A stretch of DNA of 64,000 bases from Megamerina dolium. Lineage: Eukaryota > Arthropoda > Insecta > Diptera > Megamerinidae. The first letter of the stretch is position 1, and each line of letters opens with the position of its first letter. Positions 47,090 through 59,013 of the stretch are shown one piece after another. The position numbers and the translations under genes were made by a program. The notes below the pieces were generated by a model. That model was not told where the DNA came from. It searched no databases and saw only the letters and a list, made by a program, of their open reading frames with translations. The stretch is taken from NCBI GenBank assembly GCA_963854835.1, contig OY978525.1:47203196-47267195 (forward strand), written 5' to 3'.

Positions 47090-48300
47090 TTGACTTACTT
47101 CTCATATGCTGAGGTCGCAGAGGATAACAGCAATAATACCTCGCTTCTTGTACATGCAGCCGCTATGTCTGCAAACAGGTTTAAAATGTGTGAGGTGGCA
47201 TTTGTTTTTAAAGAATCCATGAAAACACATAAAAACTCGAAAGATATAAGAAGAAAACTTGTTGTCAGGGAGCCTATATCCCTCACTCCAGATGAAGTGT
47301 AGCATTTCTATTGGAAAATGGTTTGACAAAACGGCAATACATAAACATCAGACTACAAAACAAAAGTCGAAATTGTGATATTTATCCGAGCTATAAGGAA
47401 CTAATTGCTGCAAAAGAAAATGTAGACCTACAAAAATATTCATTTCTGAATCAACCCTTTATGAGTCGTTGCAAAATATGTTAAACCATTCAATCAGCCG
47501 GATAATATTACTCCAAGGAAATGTTTTGGATAAGTGTACAGATATTTCTGAAATGAAATTAATTGCAAACTATGGTTTCGACGGTTCGACTGGGCAGACC
47601 ATGTACAAACAAAATCGATGCAAATATAGATTTATCAACTACTCTTGAGCAATCTGTGTTAGTACCACTACAATTGATGGATTCTTCAGGTCGCATTCAT
47701 GGAGAAACAATTCCCCGCGATCCGTCAAGTTTTGCAGACCTCTTAAAATTGAGTTTACAAAAGAAAGGACTACTCACATATTAAAAGAAAAAGAATATTT
47801 GGATACGCAGGTAAGAAATTTAATGCTATTTGTATATTAAGAACTAAAAAACAAATTGTCATAGTAAATTTTGAGATAAAATGATATTGATCGATGGAAA
47901 GGTACTAAATATTTTTACAGGTATAAAATCTACTCAGTCTCAGCCAATGAATCTTATTGCGACTTCTGATTTAAAACCTGATGTTTTCAGGCAAAAGCAC
48001 TCCATATTGCAATATGATGTAAACCCCCTCCACGCATGGCTTCGTTTTAAACATGTCCTATAGGATTGGTATTAATAAATGGTATTACGTTATTCAGAAG
48101 ATATGAAAAATTATGGCACGGAAATCCGAAATCCAACATATGTTAGGTTATGGGCTGAAACCGGAGCAAAACGGAAGTGGTAGTACTAACGACGGAACAT
48201 GGCCAGAAAATTCGTTTCGAGAACTGAGATATTTGAATCCATATTGGGATTTGATGAAGAGGTTTTTAAAAAACATCATATCATATCATTTTAATATCAA
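47090..48300 (+). pseudogene. Transib (RAG1-like) transposase remnant
   Basis: Broken plus-strand frames follow the order of Transib transposases, which are related to RAG1. Seen in order: NNTSLLVHAAAMSA and REPISLTPDEV (47090-47301); AFLLENGLTKRQY and DIYPSYKELIAAKE (about 47305-47430); LQNMLNHSISRIILLQ; YGFDGSTGQTMYKQ with the presumed first catalytic aspartate (about 47571-47612); SVLVPLQLMDSSG; FCRPLKIEFTKE; LIDGKVLNIFTGIKSTQ with the presumed second aspartate (about 47884); NPLHAWLRF (about 48025); and GSGSTNDGTW then GFDEEVFKKHHII in another frame (to 48300). At least four frameshifts. Terminal repeats were not found. Identification rests on motif order recalled from the family. Confidence 0.78.
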
Positions 48301-49545
48301 TTTCCAGCAAAGAATGCCCCCGGTTACGTCATAACCGAAACAGTACGAATAGGAGGCAAATAAGAAGTGTCAAAATCCCACACAGATGGTAAATAAAACT
48401 ACGAACATTTATATAAAATTGAAAAAAAGAAATATTTATTACTTTATTATGAAAAATATTAGAAGAAACAAGTAAATAAATATACTGTGAAAATATGTAA
48501 GTAACCTAAAGTGGAAAAGCTGTGAACCAAAATATTGTATGTAAATAAAAGCGAAGTGGTGTCGTGTTTTCATTACAAGTTTTATTGTGCACATATGTAT
48601 ACATGCATGAATATTAAAAAAGAATTAAATAATTAAATCAATAATTGAAAAAATAATTGATAAAAACTAAGTTACTTTTTAGCGAAATTTTTTTTTTTTT
48701 TTTTTTCTTATGACCGTTTTTTCAAATTTCTTTATTTAGTTTTCTAATCTTGAAGAACATCCTCGCCCGGAAGAACATTTCATATTGCAATCCACTTTTT
48801 TGTCAAAGCCACATCAGACGGAAGAGAAAAATAATTTTTTAATAACGATTTGTCGGAACTATCATTATTGCAACTAGCCACTGCACACTTCATTTATAAA
48901 AACCACCTTTTTTCAGTCAAAATTGTTTTAAGTAACTGCGTACTATGCAAATGCAAGATTTATACAAATTTTTTTGGCCTTTTTGGTTAATATTCTTTTC
49001 GTTTATGACACCATATACGAACAGTTGACTGACACACTCAAACAAAAAAAGATAGCTGTTCATTCAGGGCTTAATCTTTTGCTCCATGATTCTTGAATAT
49101 GACAGACGTTTTTTGCAAAACTCTGGATTCTTTGGATCTACTAAACGAATCTAGCGTTTGTATAGAAAATAGGCAATCGCAAAACAATAAAAAACATACA
49201 TTTTCATCAGAAGTAATCAACCATTTAAAATCACGACCTACTGCTAATCTTATGTTACTACTAATGTTGATGAAAAAATGAACCGTTGTTTTAGATGTTG
49301 AAAATTAAACAAAAAAATTTAAAGTTAAAAGTAAAGTGAAAATATGTATATTATATTTGTTGGCTATATGATCGTATATAGGGGGTAAGAGTGGCCATGG
49401 CCATACCGGGTTGAAAAATGTTTCCATTCATATAGATATTATGAATATCAATTGTACCAATTTACAGGTTTGTATTTTTATTTTTTGAATATCTGCCAAA
49501 AAATTTGTATTTGGGACCAGTTTGCACTGTATATAACCAATATAC
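48301..49545. other. Block B: counterpart of 23900-25139
   Basis: Same non-coding content as in block A, including the 62-codon frame at 49093-49281. The poly-T run near 48690 is longer than in A. Confidence 0.45.
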
Positions 49546-50566
49546 TACCTAGAGTTGTAGGCCCTATCTCGTTCCCACCGCTCTTTTGCATGAATAGAGT
49601 GCTATAGCAGCCACCTTCCTCACTTTATTCTCTACAATAGAATTCAAAAGTGGCTTCCTCCCTAGAATCAGTCCCAGGTATCGAACTTTGTCATTAAATG
49701 ACTTAAAGTCGAAGGTCTAACATCAGATAACCTGTGATTCCTAGTAAACATTATAGGTACTGTTTTATTGGCGTTAACACCTAAGCCATATGATTAAAAC
49801 CAAAACTCTACTTCATTCAATAAGCCTTGTATAATTTCACAGCAGTAATAGCAACATCATCTGCATAAACAACAGGCTATGCAGATGATCCGTAACCGTT
49901 AATTCATAGTCAGAACCTACAAGGGAGGAGAGTGTTCACAAACTTGCCTAATCGAATTCATCCAAAGAAGTCCACAAGAGACTCATCGATTCGCGGATCC
50001 GGCAGCGAGCTAGTTATTGCACTCGGTTGAACTTTGTTAAAAGCACCCTTAATATCTACCTTAGAAAGTCTACCAATATATATTCCCTATATTTTATTGA
50101 TTTCTCAACTTCCGTGATCAGTGCTGCTCTGTAGATTTTAGCTCGCAGCAAGAATGTTGTGATCTTGCAAAATGCAATGGGATAAATGTATTTTTAATAT
50201 ACATTTCTATCAGTCACTTAAATGCCTTTAATAGAAATTTTGACGTACTGATAGGAGTATAAACTTTGGGACTAAAATATTTGATGTCTTGTCTTACTTC
50301 GGGATAAAGACGACTTTAACGTCCCTCCATGAAATGCGAATATAATTCAGGAATAAGCTAAATAATTTATTAAAAATAGTTACAAGCCAGTTTCTAATAC
50401 AGTCTAATAAATTTTAGAGCTACCCTGGAAATATCCCATCGGAACATAGTGATTTAAAAGCTTTCAGGGTCCTCACAGCACAATCTGTATTGGCTTCGAT
50501 GATGAGGCTTAAGATATCTGATTCACATTGAAGATATTCAGTTAATAAATGAACGGGATCGGTTGA
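49546..50566 (-). pseudogene. Block B copy of the degenerate LINE RT
   Basis: Counterpart of 25140-26160 at a constant offset of about 24406 bp, with the same VRYLGLIL thumb motif and stops. Confidence 0.6.
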
Positions 50567-50689
50567 AAATTAAAACTATCTCCGATGCAAAAGGATATAT
50601 ATATATATTAATATTTTGTGTATTATACATATTTTATATATTATTATATAAAATTGTTTTTTCTATATACCTGCTTCGTGCTTCGTGGG

Positions 50690-50858
50690 TGTTTAAAATA
50701 ATTAGATCTTTCCGCTATGTATTGTCATCCTAAATCGATAGATTTCTTTTGGAAGGAGAATTTAATTGTAAGCACACATATTGGAGTTCCTGGTTAATTT
50801 CCTTCATAGAAAGGAAACTCTTTGATGCTATCATGAGTACTAAACTTGATGTTATATA
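50690..50858 (+). pseudogene. Block B Jockey remnant, left part, split by LOA insertion
   Basis: Counterpart of A 26320-26474. The sequence continues at 56482 after the LOA element. The 14-bp target CTTGATGTTATATA occupies 50845-50858. Confidence 0.65.
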
Positions 50859-50929
50859 TTATTATAAATTTAGGGATTAGCCGAATCAGACCACTTATAT
50901 GGGTCCCTTTTCGTCCCTCAAATCGTGTG

Positions 50930-53900
50930 TTAATTATTTGTTCGGTTGCAGAATTCTTCTACTTCCTTCCTCATAATAACATCACGCGTTATTTCAAGCA
51001 TCTCTTTGTGTGGTATGTTCCACATTTCGAGTTCATCAATAAATTGGCGACCCAGTGTGGACATCCTCCTGCTTGCCAATCCAGGACACTGGCACACTAT
51101 GTGCGCCGCTGTCTCTGCCTCTTCCATGCATAATCTGCAAATATCATCATCAACAAGACCCATCTTGCTGAGGTGGTACCTGAAATTGCCATTCTCAGTT
51201 ATTAATGCAGTCAACCAGCTTAGAGTCATTCATCCTAGACTGAGAGCCCTCCTCGATTCACTGCCCTTTGATAGCCTCAACGAAGCCTTTGCCTGTCTAC
51301 AAGTAGATAAGTTCTCCCATCTCGTGAGATGAAGTTTCTTTATCCACTCTTCGACCTTTGCCTTCACCGTCCCGCTGCTGAGAGCAACTACTGGTTCCGG
51401 TCCATAAAATTCAGCTTCAGATCCTTGTCTAGCCAAGGAGTCTGCAGCTTCATTCTGTTCTATACCAATGTGTCCCTTCACCCACATAAGAGTAATCGCA
51501 TTACTATGAGCACACCCATTAAGTTTCTGAACACATTCGAGCGCCAACTTAGAAGATACCGTAGGTTGTTGCAGCCGCCTGACCACCGCCTGGTTATCGA
51601 GTGCTAGCAAGATTTTCTTACCTTGCACCTTTCCATCCAGTAGATGGTCTAGCGCATGCATTAGACCTAGCATTTCTGCTTGGTATACCGATACGTATCT
51701 TCCCAGATTCAGAGTGAATGCCAGTCCCAACTCTTTAGAGAAGATTCCAGCACCCGCTCTGCCATCCATTAATGAACATACATCATGTGTGAGGCCGTCT
51801 TCAATGAGTGTTCTGTGTGACTTTTCAGTCATCTTCAGCCTACCCATTCCCTCGATTGGCATCTGCGCCTCTTTTACACTGCTATATAGCAGTGACAGGA
51901 TGCCCCTGTGCCCCCTCTCTGTGCCGAATCCATACCAATTATTGGTTGTCTTCAGACGTAATGCTGTTAATGCCGCTGAATTCATAATATGCAAGTCCAA
52001 CGGCAGCAGCCCGAGAAAGACTTCCAATGCTTCTACTGGGGTCGTCCGGATAGCTCCGGTAATCCCAATACAAGCCATTCTTTGTACCCTATCTAACTTG
52101 CTTTTCGCGGTCTTTTGGGTGACCTTAGGCCACCAGACCACAGCAGCATATGTTATTAAGGGTCTGACCATCGTTGTGTAGATCCAGTGCGCTGCTCTGG
52201 GAGTGATTCCCCACATGAGACCGAACACTCTGCTTGCCCTTCTGAATCTTATCATCGACGTGACTATTCCAAGTCAGCTTGTTATCCAGAATGACACCTA
52301 GATACTTTACTTCCTTGGATACGTTGATGTTCGATCCAAAAAGCCTAAGAGGGTCTATTGTTAGTCCAGTCCTCCTTTTAGTAAAGAGTACTGTTTCCGA
52401 CTTACTAGCATTTACAGAGAGACTTTGTTCCGTGCACCATCCTTCAACCATTTTGAGTGCACCTCTCATGGTATCATAAATAGTGTCCAGGAACTTACCG
52501 CTCACCGTTACCGCTATGTCATCTGCATACCCGACGGTGTGTATGCCGTTTGAGTCCAGAAGCTGAAGTAGGGAATCGACCGTGATGTTCCAAAGGATGG
52601 GCGATAATACTCCCCCCTGTGGACACCCTTTGACTACCCTATCTCTGAGTCTGTAACTCCCATTGTGAAAGTTTATTGCCCTTTTACTCAGCATGCTGTC
52701 CACCCACCTTATAATGGTTGTTCTGACTTCACGAGAAGCAAGGGCCATCCTTAGCTTATCGAAACCAATCTTATCAAAGGCACCTTCTATATCCATAAAA
52801 GTAGACATAGATATCCCTCCACAAGACATTTCCCTCTCCGCTACGCGAACGAGTTCGTGCAGGGCCGTTTCAGTGGATTTGCCAGCTCTGTACGCGTGCT
52901 GACACCTGCTCAGTAGTTTTGTCAGAAGCGTTGTCCTTTCCATGTAGTCCGCCAGTACTCCTTCCATGCATATAAGCAGAAAGGAGGTCAAGCTAACCGG
53001 CCGGAAAGATTTAGCCTCTGAGTAGTCCCTTTTTCCCGGCTTTGGAAGAAAGACAACCTTAGTCTCTCTCCATTGAGTCGGGCTGGAAATATCCCATCTG
53101 TACCCGCTGTTTTGAATGGAGAGAAACGCTTAATGGCGTTTATCACTCCATCTCTGGTGACTATCCTTTCAGCTTCCAATCTTTCATTCCTGTTTCCACC
53201 CTTGCGGGTGGCTTCCCAAGGATCTTCCGATCTAAAGCTTCCTGGAAAATGCACCTCCATCAGGTATTTAAGTGACTCTCCGATTGTCTCTGTAAAGGAT
53301 CCATTCGTTTTGCGAATTAATCCCAACTTTGACACCGGGTCCTTTGATATGATCCTCTGTAATCTACATACATCGGTCATATCTTGCATATTTGAGCAAA
53401 ATTCCCTCCACGTTTTCCTTTTACGGTTGCGTAGAGTCTTCTTCAGCTCCCTTTTCTTTGACTAGTAGTCGTCCCATGCGTTGGGGTCCCCTCTCATGTG
53501 ACGATTAAAAGCCTTCCTTGTCTCCTTTTTCATGGATTCCAGTTCTCCATTCCACCATGGAGTGGGATCTCCTTCGTCCACTACCGTCAGAGGACATGAA
53601 GCTTCAAATGCTTTGATCATGGCTGAGCTGATAGCCCTCACTTGATACTCAACATCTGCAGTTGTTCTAGGTCTCTTAAACCTCCTTGGCAATAATTCCT
53701 CAAGAACTTCGCAGTACCTTGTACAATCCGTTCGTTTCGGTATCCTTACCATTCTACAGTCGTTCCTATGTCTTTTATCGGACGTAATCCCAAACTGAAT
53801 GGCCATGTGGTCCGACATGGTTAGTCTATCCACAACCCTCCAGTCCAAAATCCTCGACAAAGGTCGGTTCTGTTCCCCTATTGGCAACTTGTAGACCAAA

Positions 53901-54445
53901 TCTTTCTATAAATTCGAGTAGACACTCTCCTCTATAGTTTTCATTGCTGCTGCCCCACACAGAACTGTGCGCATTGGCATCGCAGCCTAAGATCAGACCA
54001 ACCCCCTTACCATCACAGAATCTCACTAGAGCTTCCACCTCTCTCGAAGGTGGTTCGTCTGGAGAATCGTATGGAAGGTATGCTGATGCGATCATAAATG
54101 ATCCCGCACCGTCACCTATTCTCACTACTGTGAGATCCGGTGAACACAAGTTAGACATTAGAATCGCACGTATCCCATGTCTAACTAAAATGCATGTCCT
54201 CAACTTCTCCTCTGTTCGTGGATAAAACAAAGTGGTCTTTTGTGCAGATAGGCCTTTGATCCTTCCATGAAGAATCCAGGGCTCCTGAACTAGTGCAATG
54301 TCAAGCTCATCCTCATCGAAGCTCCGCACCATCATTGCTGATGCTGCTTTGCTGTGGTGAATATTGAGTTGGCACACATTTAGTGGTTCCTGGCGCGGGC
54401 CCACCTCCCGCCCTAATGACTTCTTCCATTCAGAATCTGCCACTA
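50930..54445 (-). pseudogene. LOA-type ORF2: endonuclease, RT, RNase H, broken
   Basis: Endonuclease motifs lie in the first frame (VCQLNIHHSKAA; LVQEPWI; LILGCDANAHSSVWGSS, to 53826). A frameshift near 53870 is followed by MSDHMAIQFG. A TAG at 53461 interrupts WDDY-SKK. An internal deletion near 53090 joins DGIFPA to TQWRETKVVFLPKPGK in another frame. The RT core is 52991-52125: SFRPVSL, MDIEGAFDKI, GCPQGGVLSPILW and an intact GYADDIAVTV. A frameshift near 52250 precedes RNase H (RAGAGIFSKELG; LALDNQAVV; VKGHIGIEQNEAADSLA). A TGA near 51232 precedes a CCHC finger (CRLCMEEAETAAHIVC). Five lesions make it non-functional. Confidence 0.92.
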
Positions 54446-54474
54446 GCCCCACGCCAGGAGCTGCGTCGCACCCC

Positions 54475-56085
54475 TCATACTGCATCCTTCTGGAATTTAA
54501 CGACGGCCTGTTCAAGACCGCAGTTGAGTCCCCCCCCTGCGATCCTGACGGCCTCCGCGTCCTCCTTAGGACACAGCACGGTGAGTACAACACCTGCCCT
54601 TTCTGCCTCGCCAAACCCTTCTGTGCGGATAACACTCCATTTGGAAGTGTCCTTCACACAGACGTTCTGGCGCTGCAGCCTTCTGAGGATGATGTCGCTG
54701 GCCACAGCATTGCCATGAGCAACAATCACCATCTTCCTCTTTGTCGACAAGGCAGTTAGGCTGTCACATTTGAGTTTCGCACCCTCCCACAAATCGGTTA
54801 GGTGCTCCACTGTCTTGCACAGCCATTGCTTGGATAGCTGATTTTTGCACCTTAGTACAATCAATCCGCTCTCCACCCTTGCCCTGCCGACAAATCCAAT
54901 GTCATTGACATCGTCTTCAAGAGACTCCATGGCATCCAACAAAGATACCTTGAAGGTACTCAGATGAGTATCCTCCAGAAGCCCCTCTAGTGACAAGTCC
55001 ATGACTCCCATAACGAGGTCAGCTTCCGCTACTTGAGCGTAAGTCTTCCTCGTCCTGGTGGGCTCGCCCTTTGCCTGTTCAGCCCGACGTTTAGGCGCTC
55101 TGCCAAGACCGCTCGGCCCAGGTACCGCATGCGAGGACTGTGAGTCCGCTGGGTTAACAATCTTTCCAGATTGTCCACCCCGCTCATCACCTCCCGACGT
55201 CGGATTTCCCTGTCCCGTCGTTCCCAGAGCTACTCTACCCGTGTTAGGCTTGGGCCTCGAGCCCCTTTCGTAGCGACTGACGGCCTTTATAATTGTCCGT
55301 CCATCTCTCCGAGCATTTGCCCCTTTTGGTGTCTGCGTGGAAGAATTATCAACCTTCTCAAGAGACGGTTGTCCATCCTTCCCAGCATTCACCTCAATTG
55401 GCCCCTCCGTCGTCTTCGGATGAGGCTCCTCAGGCGTTGAACTTTTCAAAGTGGTTCCGGAGCTATCGCCCCTGAACCTCTTCCCCGAGTTCTCCACCTC
55501 CAAGGTCGACTCATCTTGCAGAAGTCCACTGAGTTGGCCCGAGAGCTGCTCAATGGTCTTCTCCGACGACTTCATGGCCTTTTTACGTTGTCTCTTTCGC
55601 TTCTGCTTCTCCCGTTTCTTCAACAGGATTCGCTCTGCTCTTGAGACTCCGTCCTCTTCGCTTACACCTGATAAAGCTAACGATTCCGCTCCACTAGGAT
55701 CGTCTTCGTCCACACCATCAGATGTTCGGCCAGATGTTTTACGCTGCCTCCAAACCGGCTTCCCTGCCGACCTGGTGACACCATCCTCTTTATTCAACAC
55801 CGTCGCAGCCGCCGGCTTAGGTCTTCCGAGACCCGTTCCGTCCGCCGCAACAGATGCTGCCATTGATTTTGGGCTGGCTAAAAGCTCGGCTTCTATGGAA
55901 GCCTCATTTTCCGCCATCCCCTCCACTACTTTTCCCGCCGTGGCCACCAGCACTACTTCGTATGAGGCAGTGCTGTCCGCCATTGCAGGAATTTCGTTCC
56001 GAGTTCCAGAGGTGGGAACGAGTGGTGCAGCTAACAGCTCGGCCTCTGGTGAAGCCTTATTGTCCGCCGTTCCTCCCGTTAACAC
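54475..56085 (-). CDS. LOA-type ORF1 protein, open 536 codons
   Basis: The longest open frame in the window. The N-terminal half is low-complexity, rich in A, S, T and E, with a strongly basic patch near residue 160 (KKREKQKRKRQRKK), likely nuclear or RNA-binding. The C-terminal third (YAQVAEADLVMGVMDLS onward, including WSVIRTEGFGEAERAGVVL) resembles the DUF4780-like region of other insect ORF1/Gag-like proteins; this match is from memory. No zinc knuckles were seen before the stop, although relatives often have them, so the C-terminus may be shifted out of frame. It is probably the RNA-binding partner of ORF2. The frame may extend upstream of the chosen Met. Confidence 0.7.
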   Translation of the reverse strand: MLTGGTADNKASPEAELLAAPLVPTSGTRNEIPAMADSTASYEVVLVATAGKVVEGMAENEASIEAELLASPKSMAASVAADGTGLGRPKPAAATVLNKEDGVTRSAGKPVWRQRKTSGRTSDGVDEDDPSGAESLALSGVSEEDGVSRAERILLKKREKQKRKRQRKKAMKSSEKTIEQLSGQLSGLLQDESTLEVENSGKRFRGDSSGTTLKSSTPEEPHPKTTEGPIEVNAGKDGQPSLEKVDNSSTQTPKGANARRDGRTIIKAVSRYERGSRPKPNTGRVALGTTGQGNPTSGGDERGGQSGKIVNPADSQSSHAVPGPSGLGRAPKRRAEQAKGEPTRTRKTYAQVAEADLVMGVMDLSLEGLLEDTHLSTFKVSLLDAMESLEDDVNDIGFVGRARVESGLIVLRCKNQLSKQWLCKTVEHLTDLWEGAKLKCDSLTALSTKRKMVIVAHGNAVASDIILRRLQRQNVCVKDTSKWSVIRTEGFGEAERAGVVLTVLCPKEDAEAVRIAGGGLNCGLEQAVVKFQKDAV

Positions 56086-56481
56086 CCCCGGAACCCCAGA
56101 TCCAGTTTTTGGGTTTTTAGAATCAATCTTGTTCCCACGAGTTGCGAAGAAATAAATGTCCGCCTGCGCAGAAATTCGCAGTACGCAGGTAAGGCTAATT
56201 ATTACGGAGGGCGCCAGGTATCCGTAAGCTCACGTTAGCGACTGGGCTATTTGAAAAAGGGGCCCCCAGCCAGGCTGATTTTCGGCACGGATCGCTTAAC
56301 ACCTTAATCCTCCGACCATGTTAAGAGTACGTTGCCGAATGCTGTACTATTGAAGAGTAACAAACACTCACCAACTTACCCTTATCTTAGCTAGATACCG
56401 CCTGACATCGTACAGGCTAAACTGTGGTATCTATTTCCAGTCGGCACCCTCGAGGCGGGTTCAGTGGAGGATTTTGCCGAC
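56086..56481 (-). other. LOA-type LINE 5' leader
   Basis: About 396 bp of GC-richer sequence between the target duplication and the ORF1 start. LINE leaders of this group usually contain the internal promoter; no specific motif was confirmed. Confidence 0.6.
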
Positions 56482-57380
56482 CTTGATGTTATATAACTGG
56501 ACAACCTACCTATTGTCCCTCTGGTAGGAACAAGATTCCAGATATTATTGATTTTGGGATTTTGAAAAATCTTAACAAAAATAGAATAACTGTTGAAGCC
56601 TCACTGTGACCACATTCCAACAATTAAAGCCTTGTTCATTACGTCTCCGAATTTCTGCAGTAATTTAAATTCTAAAAACACGAATATTGTAGGCATATCA
56701 TAATTACCTATGCGCACATATTCAGTTGCTATAGGTGCTACAGTCAACAATCTGTCAAATATAATAATATCAGCTATACAAGCGGCAACATCCTTAAAAA
56801 ACAAGCCGATCAAGATACAAATGTAGATATCTTACTTATTGTGAAAAGAAGACTTTGGCAATTGTGGCAAAACACATATCACCTAGAAACAAAAAATTAT
56901 TTACTTAAGCAACTAAAAAACTATGTAAATTTTTAAAGATGGGTAATGGAAAATGTTTACAAAACTACTTGCATAACATCGGTCCAATAGAATATCCTAT
57001 TTCTTGCTTGTGGAAAGTTACTAATAAAGACTAAAATCCCCTCGTACAGCCGGAAACGCTAATTCACTTTCCAGATGGCAACTGGGCAAGAACTGATACC
57101 GAAAAAAAGAACTGTGGATCATCTCAGGACGACATTAATACCTAACACATATACACTGAATACGCAACTGCCAACATTGCCACCAAAACCAAGGCCAGTA
57201 CCATGAAAAATCAAACTGAAGAAAATCTTGTATGCTATTAAATATTGTTTTTAATCCGAAAAAAGCTCCTATGCGCGATCAAATAACACCTAAACTGATT
57301 ATTGAATTCCCAAAAACTGCTGTTATTCATTTAATTCACATCTACAATGCCATATTACGCACTGGTTATTGTCCATATGT

Positions 57381-57384
<4 letters not shown>
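56482..57384 (+). pseudogene. Block B Jockey remnant, right part
   Basis: Counterpart of A 26461-27280 plus about 100 bp lost from A. That extra segment encodes [21 protein letters not shown], cut short by the TA tract, which is the conserved N-terminal Jockey RT region, confirming the family. Confidence 0.75.

Positions 57385-57465
<81 letters not shown>
57385..57465. repeat. (TA)n microsatellite at SINE 3' end, block B
   Basis: Pure TA repeats directly next to the SINE 3' end, as in block A. Confidence 0.95.
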
Positions 57466-57466
<1 letters not shown>

Positions 57467-57702
57467 CGCTAAAAGCCCCGAAGGGCTCACTGGCCGAGCT
57501 TCTCTTCCAATACTGTTGTGCGTGTTAAATTTGTGGACAGTATTAGATGGGACCTACTTATTTTAGCTGGTTCCGAACGGCAGAACCCTTGCGACATCAC
57601 TTTTTCTGGGCTTTGTCACAGAGTTGTTACTGTCGGAAGAATTGTCAATTGCTTGCCGACAGATCAGAAGGCCAGCACACTAACCACTGAGCCACGGCAT
57701 CC
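57466..57702 (-). mobile_element. tRNA-derived SINE, block B copy
   Basis: Same internally deleted SINE as 27361-27597, with the same loss of the B box. Confidence 0.85.
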
Positions 57703-57934
57703 AGTTTAATTTGTATACTGTCTTAAAAAATTCAACGACATTTTACAAATATTTAATTTCAAAGAAAGAATATTAAAAAACAGCTTTCTATAAGAGGAGC
57801 TGGAGCCGTGTTTTCTTTTTCAGCCTATGAAAAACTTGCGATGGTGACATCAAATTAGCAGCAAGCTCGTTTGGGTGTGATTGCAGGCGATCTCGATATT
57901 TTGTGGCAATCTTTTTTATTTCATCCTTCACTAG

Positions 57935-59005
57935 TGGGATTTTAAGGTCTCAATGAATTTGGGCGTTCGAAACGTACCAAGGAGCGTTTACAAGGATTCG
58001 TAGAATTTTGGACTGAAATCTTCGAAGGATTTCTAAATATGAATTTGATGCTGTTCCGCACAGTTGAATACCGTATATCCACACTGGTTTCAGAACGGAT
58101 TTGTATAATATAACTTTGTTGTCTATAGTGTGAGGAGATTGAGGTTTTAAAAGCCATTACATGCTGAGAAATTGTATTCCCATGGCTTTCATTTTGGCAA
58201 AGATATGCGCTCTTCATGTCAATCGTCTCTCTCAGTGAATTCCCAAGTACTTAGCAGAGTCAGGTTGGGGCATTGCAATATTATTCAATTTGATTTGTGG
58301 GCATGTGTCTCTCTTAGTAGTAAATGTTACATGTGTAGATTTAGATTTAAATTTAGTTTCGTTTACCTTCAGAAGTCAACTTTTCAACCAGATAGAAAGT
58401 TGATCAATTGCTTTTTAGAGCTTAGATGATGATTCTATGGGATCCCGTGCTGTCGTGATTATAGCGCTATCATCGGCAAAAGTTCATGTGAAAACGCCAT
58501 CAGATATTAGCAAATCGTAGGTAAAATGTAAGTAAAAGATTGGGTCTAAAATACTGCCTTGTAGGACTTCAGCTTAGATTTAACGAAAAGGCGACATTTC
58601 GTCGTCATAGTTAACGTAGAACAAACGTTGATGTAAATATGACTTTATGAGTAAAAAGGCGTAAAGCGGCAACTCTTTTTTAGTTTAGTTAATAGTCTTT
58701 GGTGCCATACTCTGTCGTATGCTTGAGATATGTCCAAAAACACAGCTGAACAATATTGTTTTTGATCGAAGGCTTTTTGAATTTTTTCATCAAGCCTGTG
58801 GACTAGCTTAAACGTAGAATATTGTTTTCTAAAGCCGAATTGGTGATTTGGAATTAATTACTTGAGCCCAATTATTTTCATTAGTTGTTTAAGAAATACT
58901 TTTTCAAATACCTTTGACTTTTTAGCCTGATTTCCCTGGCTTAAGAATCATCTTAATTTATGCGACTTTCCACTTGGCCGGGAAAATACTTTTTGTTAGA
59001 CAAGT
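57935..59005 (-). pseudogene. Block B copy of degenerate Jockey RT
   Basis: Counterpart of 27830-28900 at an offset of 30105 bp. Same decayed motifs. Confidence 0.7.
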
Positions 59006-59013
59006 CCAGAGCT

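Larger units (their letters stand above)
50859..56481 (-). mobile_element. LOA-type LINE, full-length, with 14-bp target duplication
   Basis: CTTGATGTTATATA is duplicated at 50845-50858 and 56482-56495, and occurs once at the paralogous site in block A (26461-26474). On the minus strand the element begins near GGTCGGCAAAATCC, has about 400 bp of leader (56481-56086), ORF1, then ORF2 with endonuclease, RT, RNase H and a terminal CCHC finger, and ends with a short TAA-type tail (TTTATAATAA). RNase H plus the endonuclease motif GCDANAHSSVWGSS place it in the I superfamily, closest to LOA/R1-like elements. Confidence 0.93.

Noticed and set aside
54364..56155. Long plus-strand frames opposite the LOA ORF1 and ORF2
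   Set aside because: They are antisense shadows of GC-richer coding sequence, without motifs.
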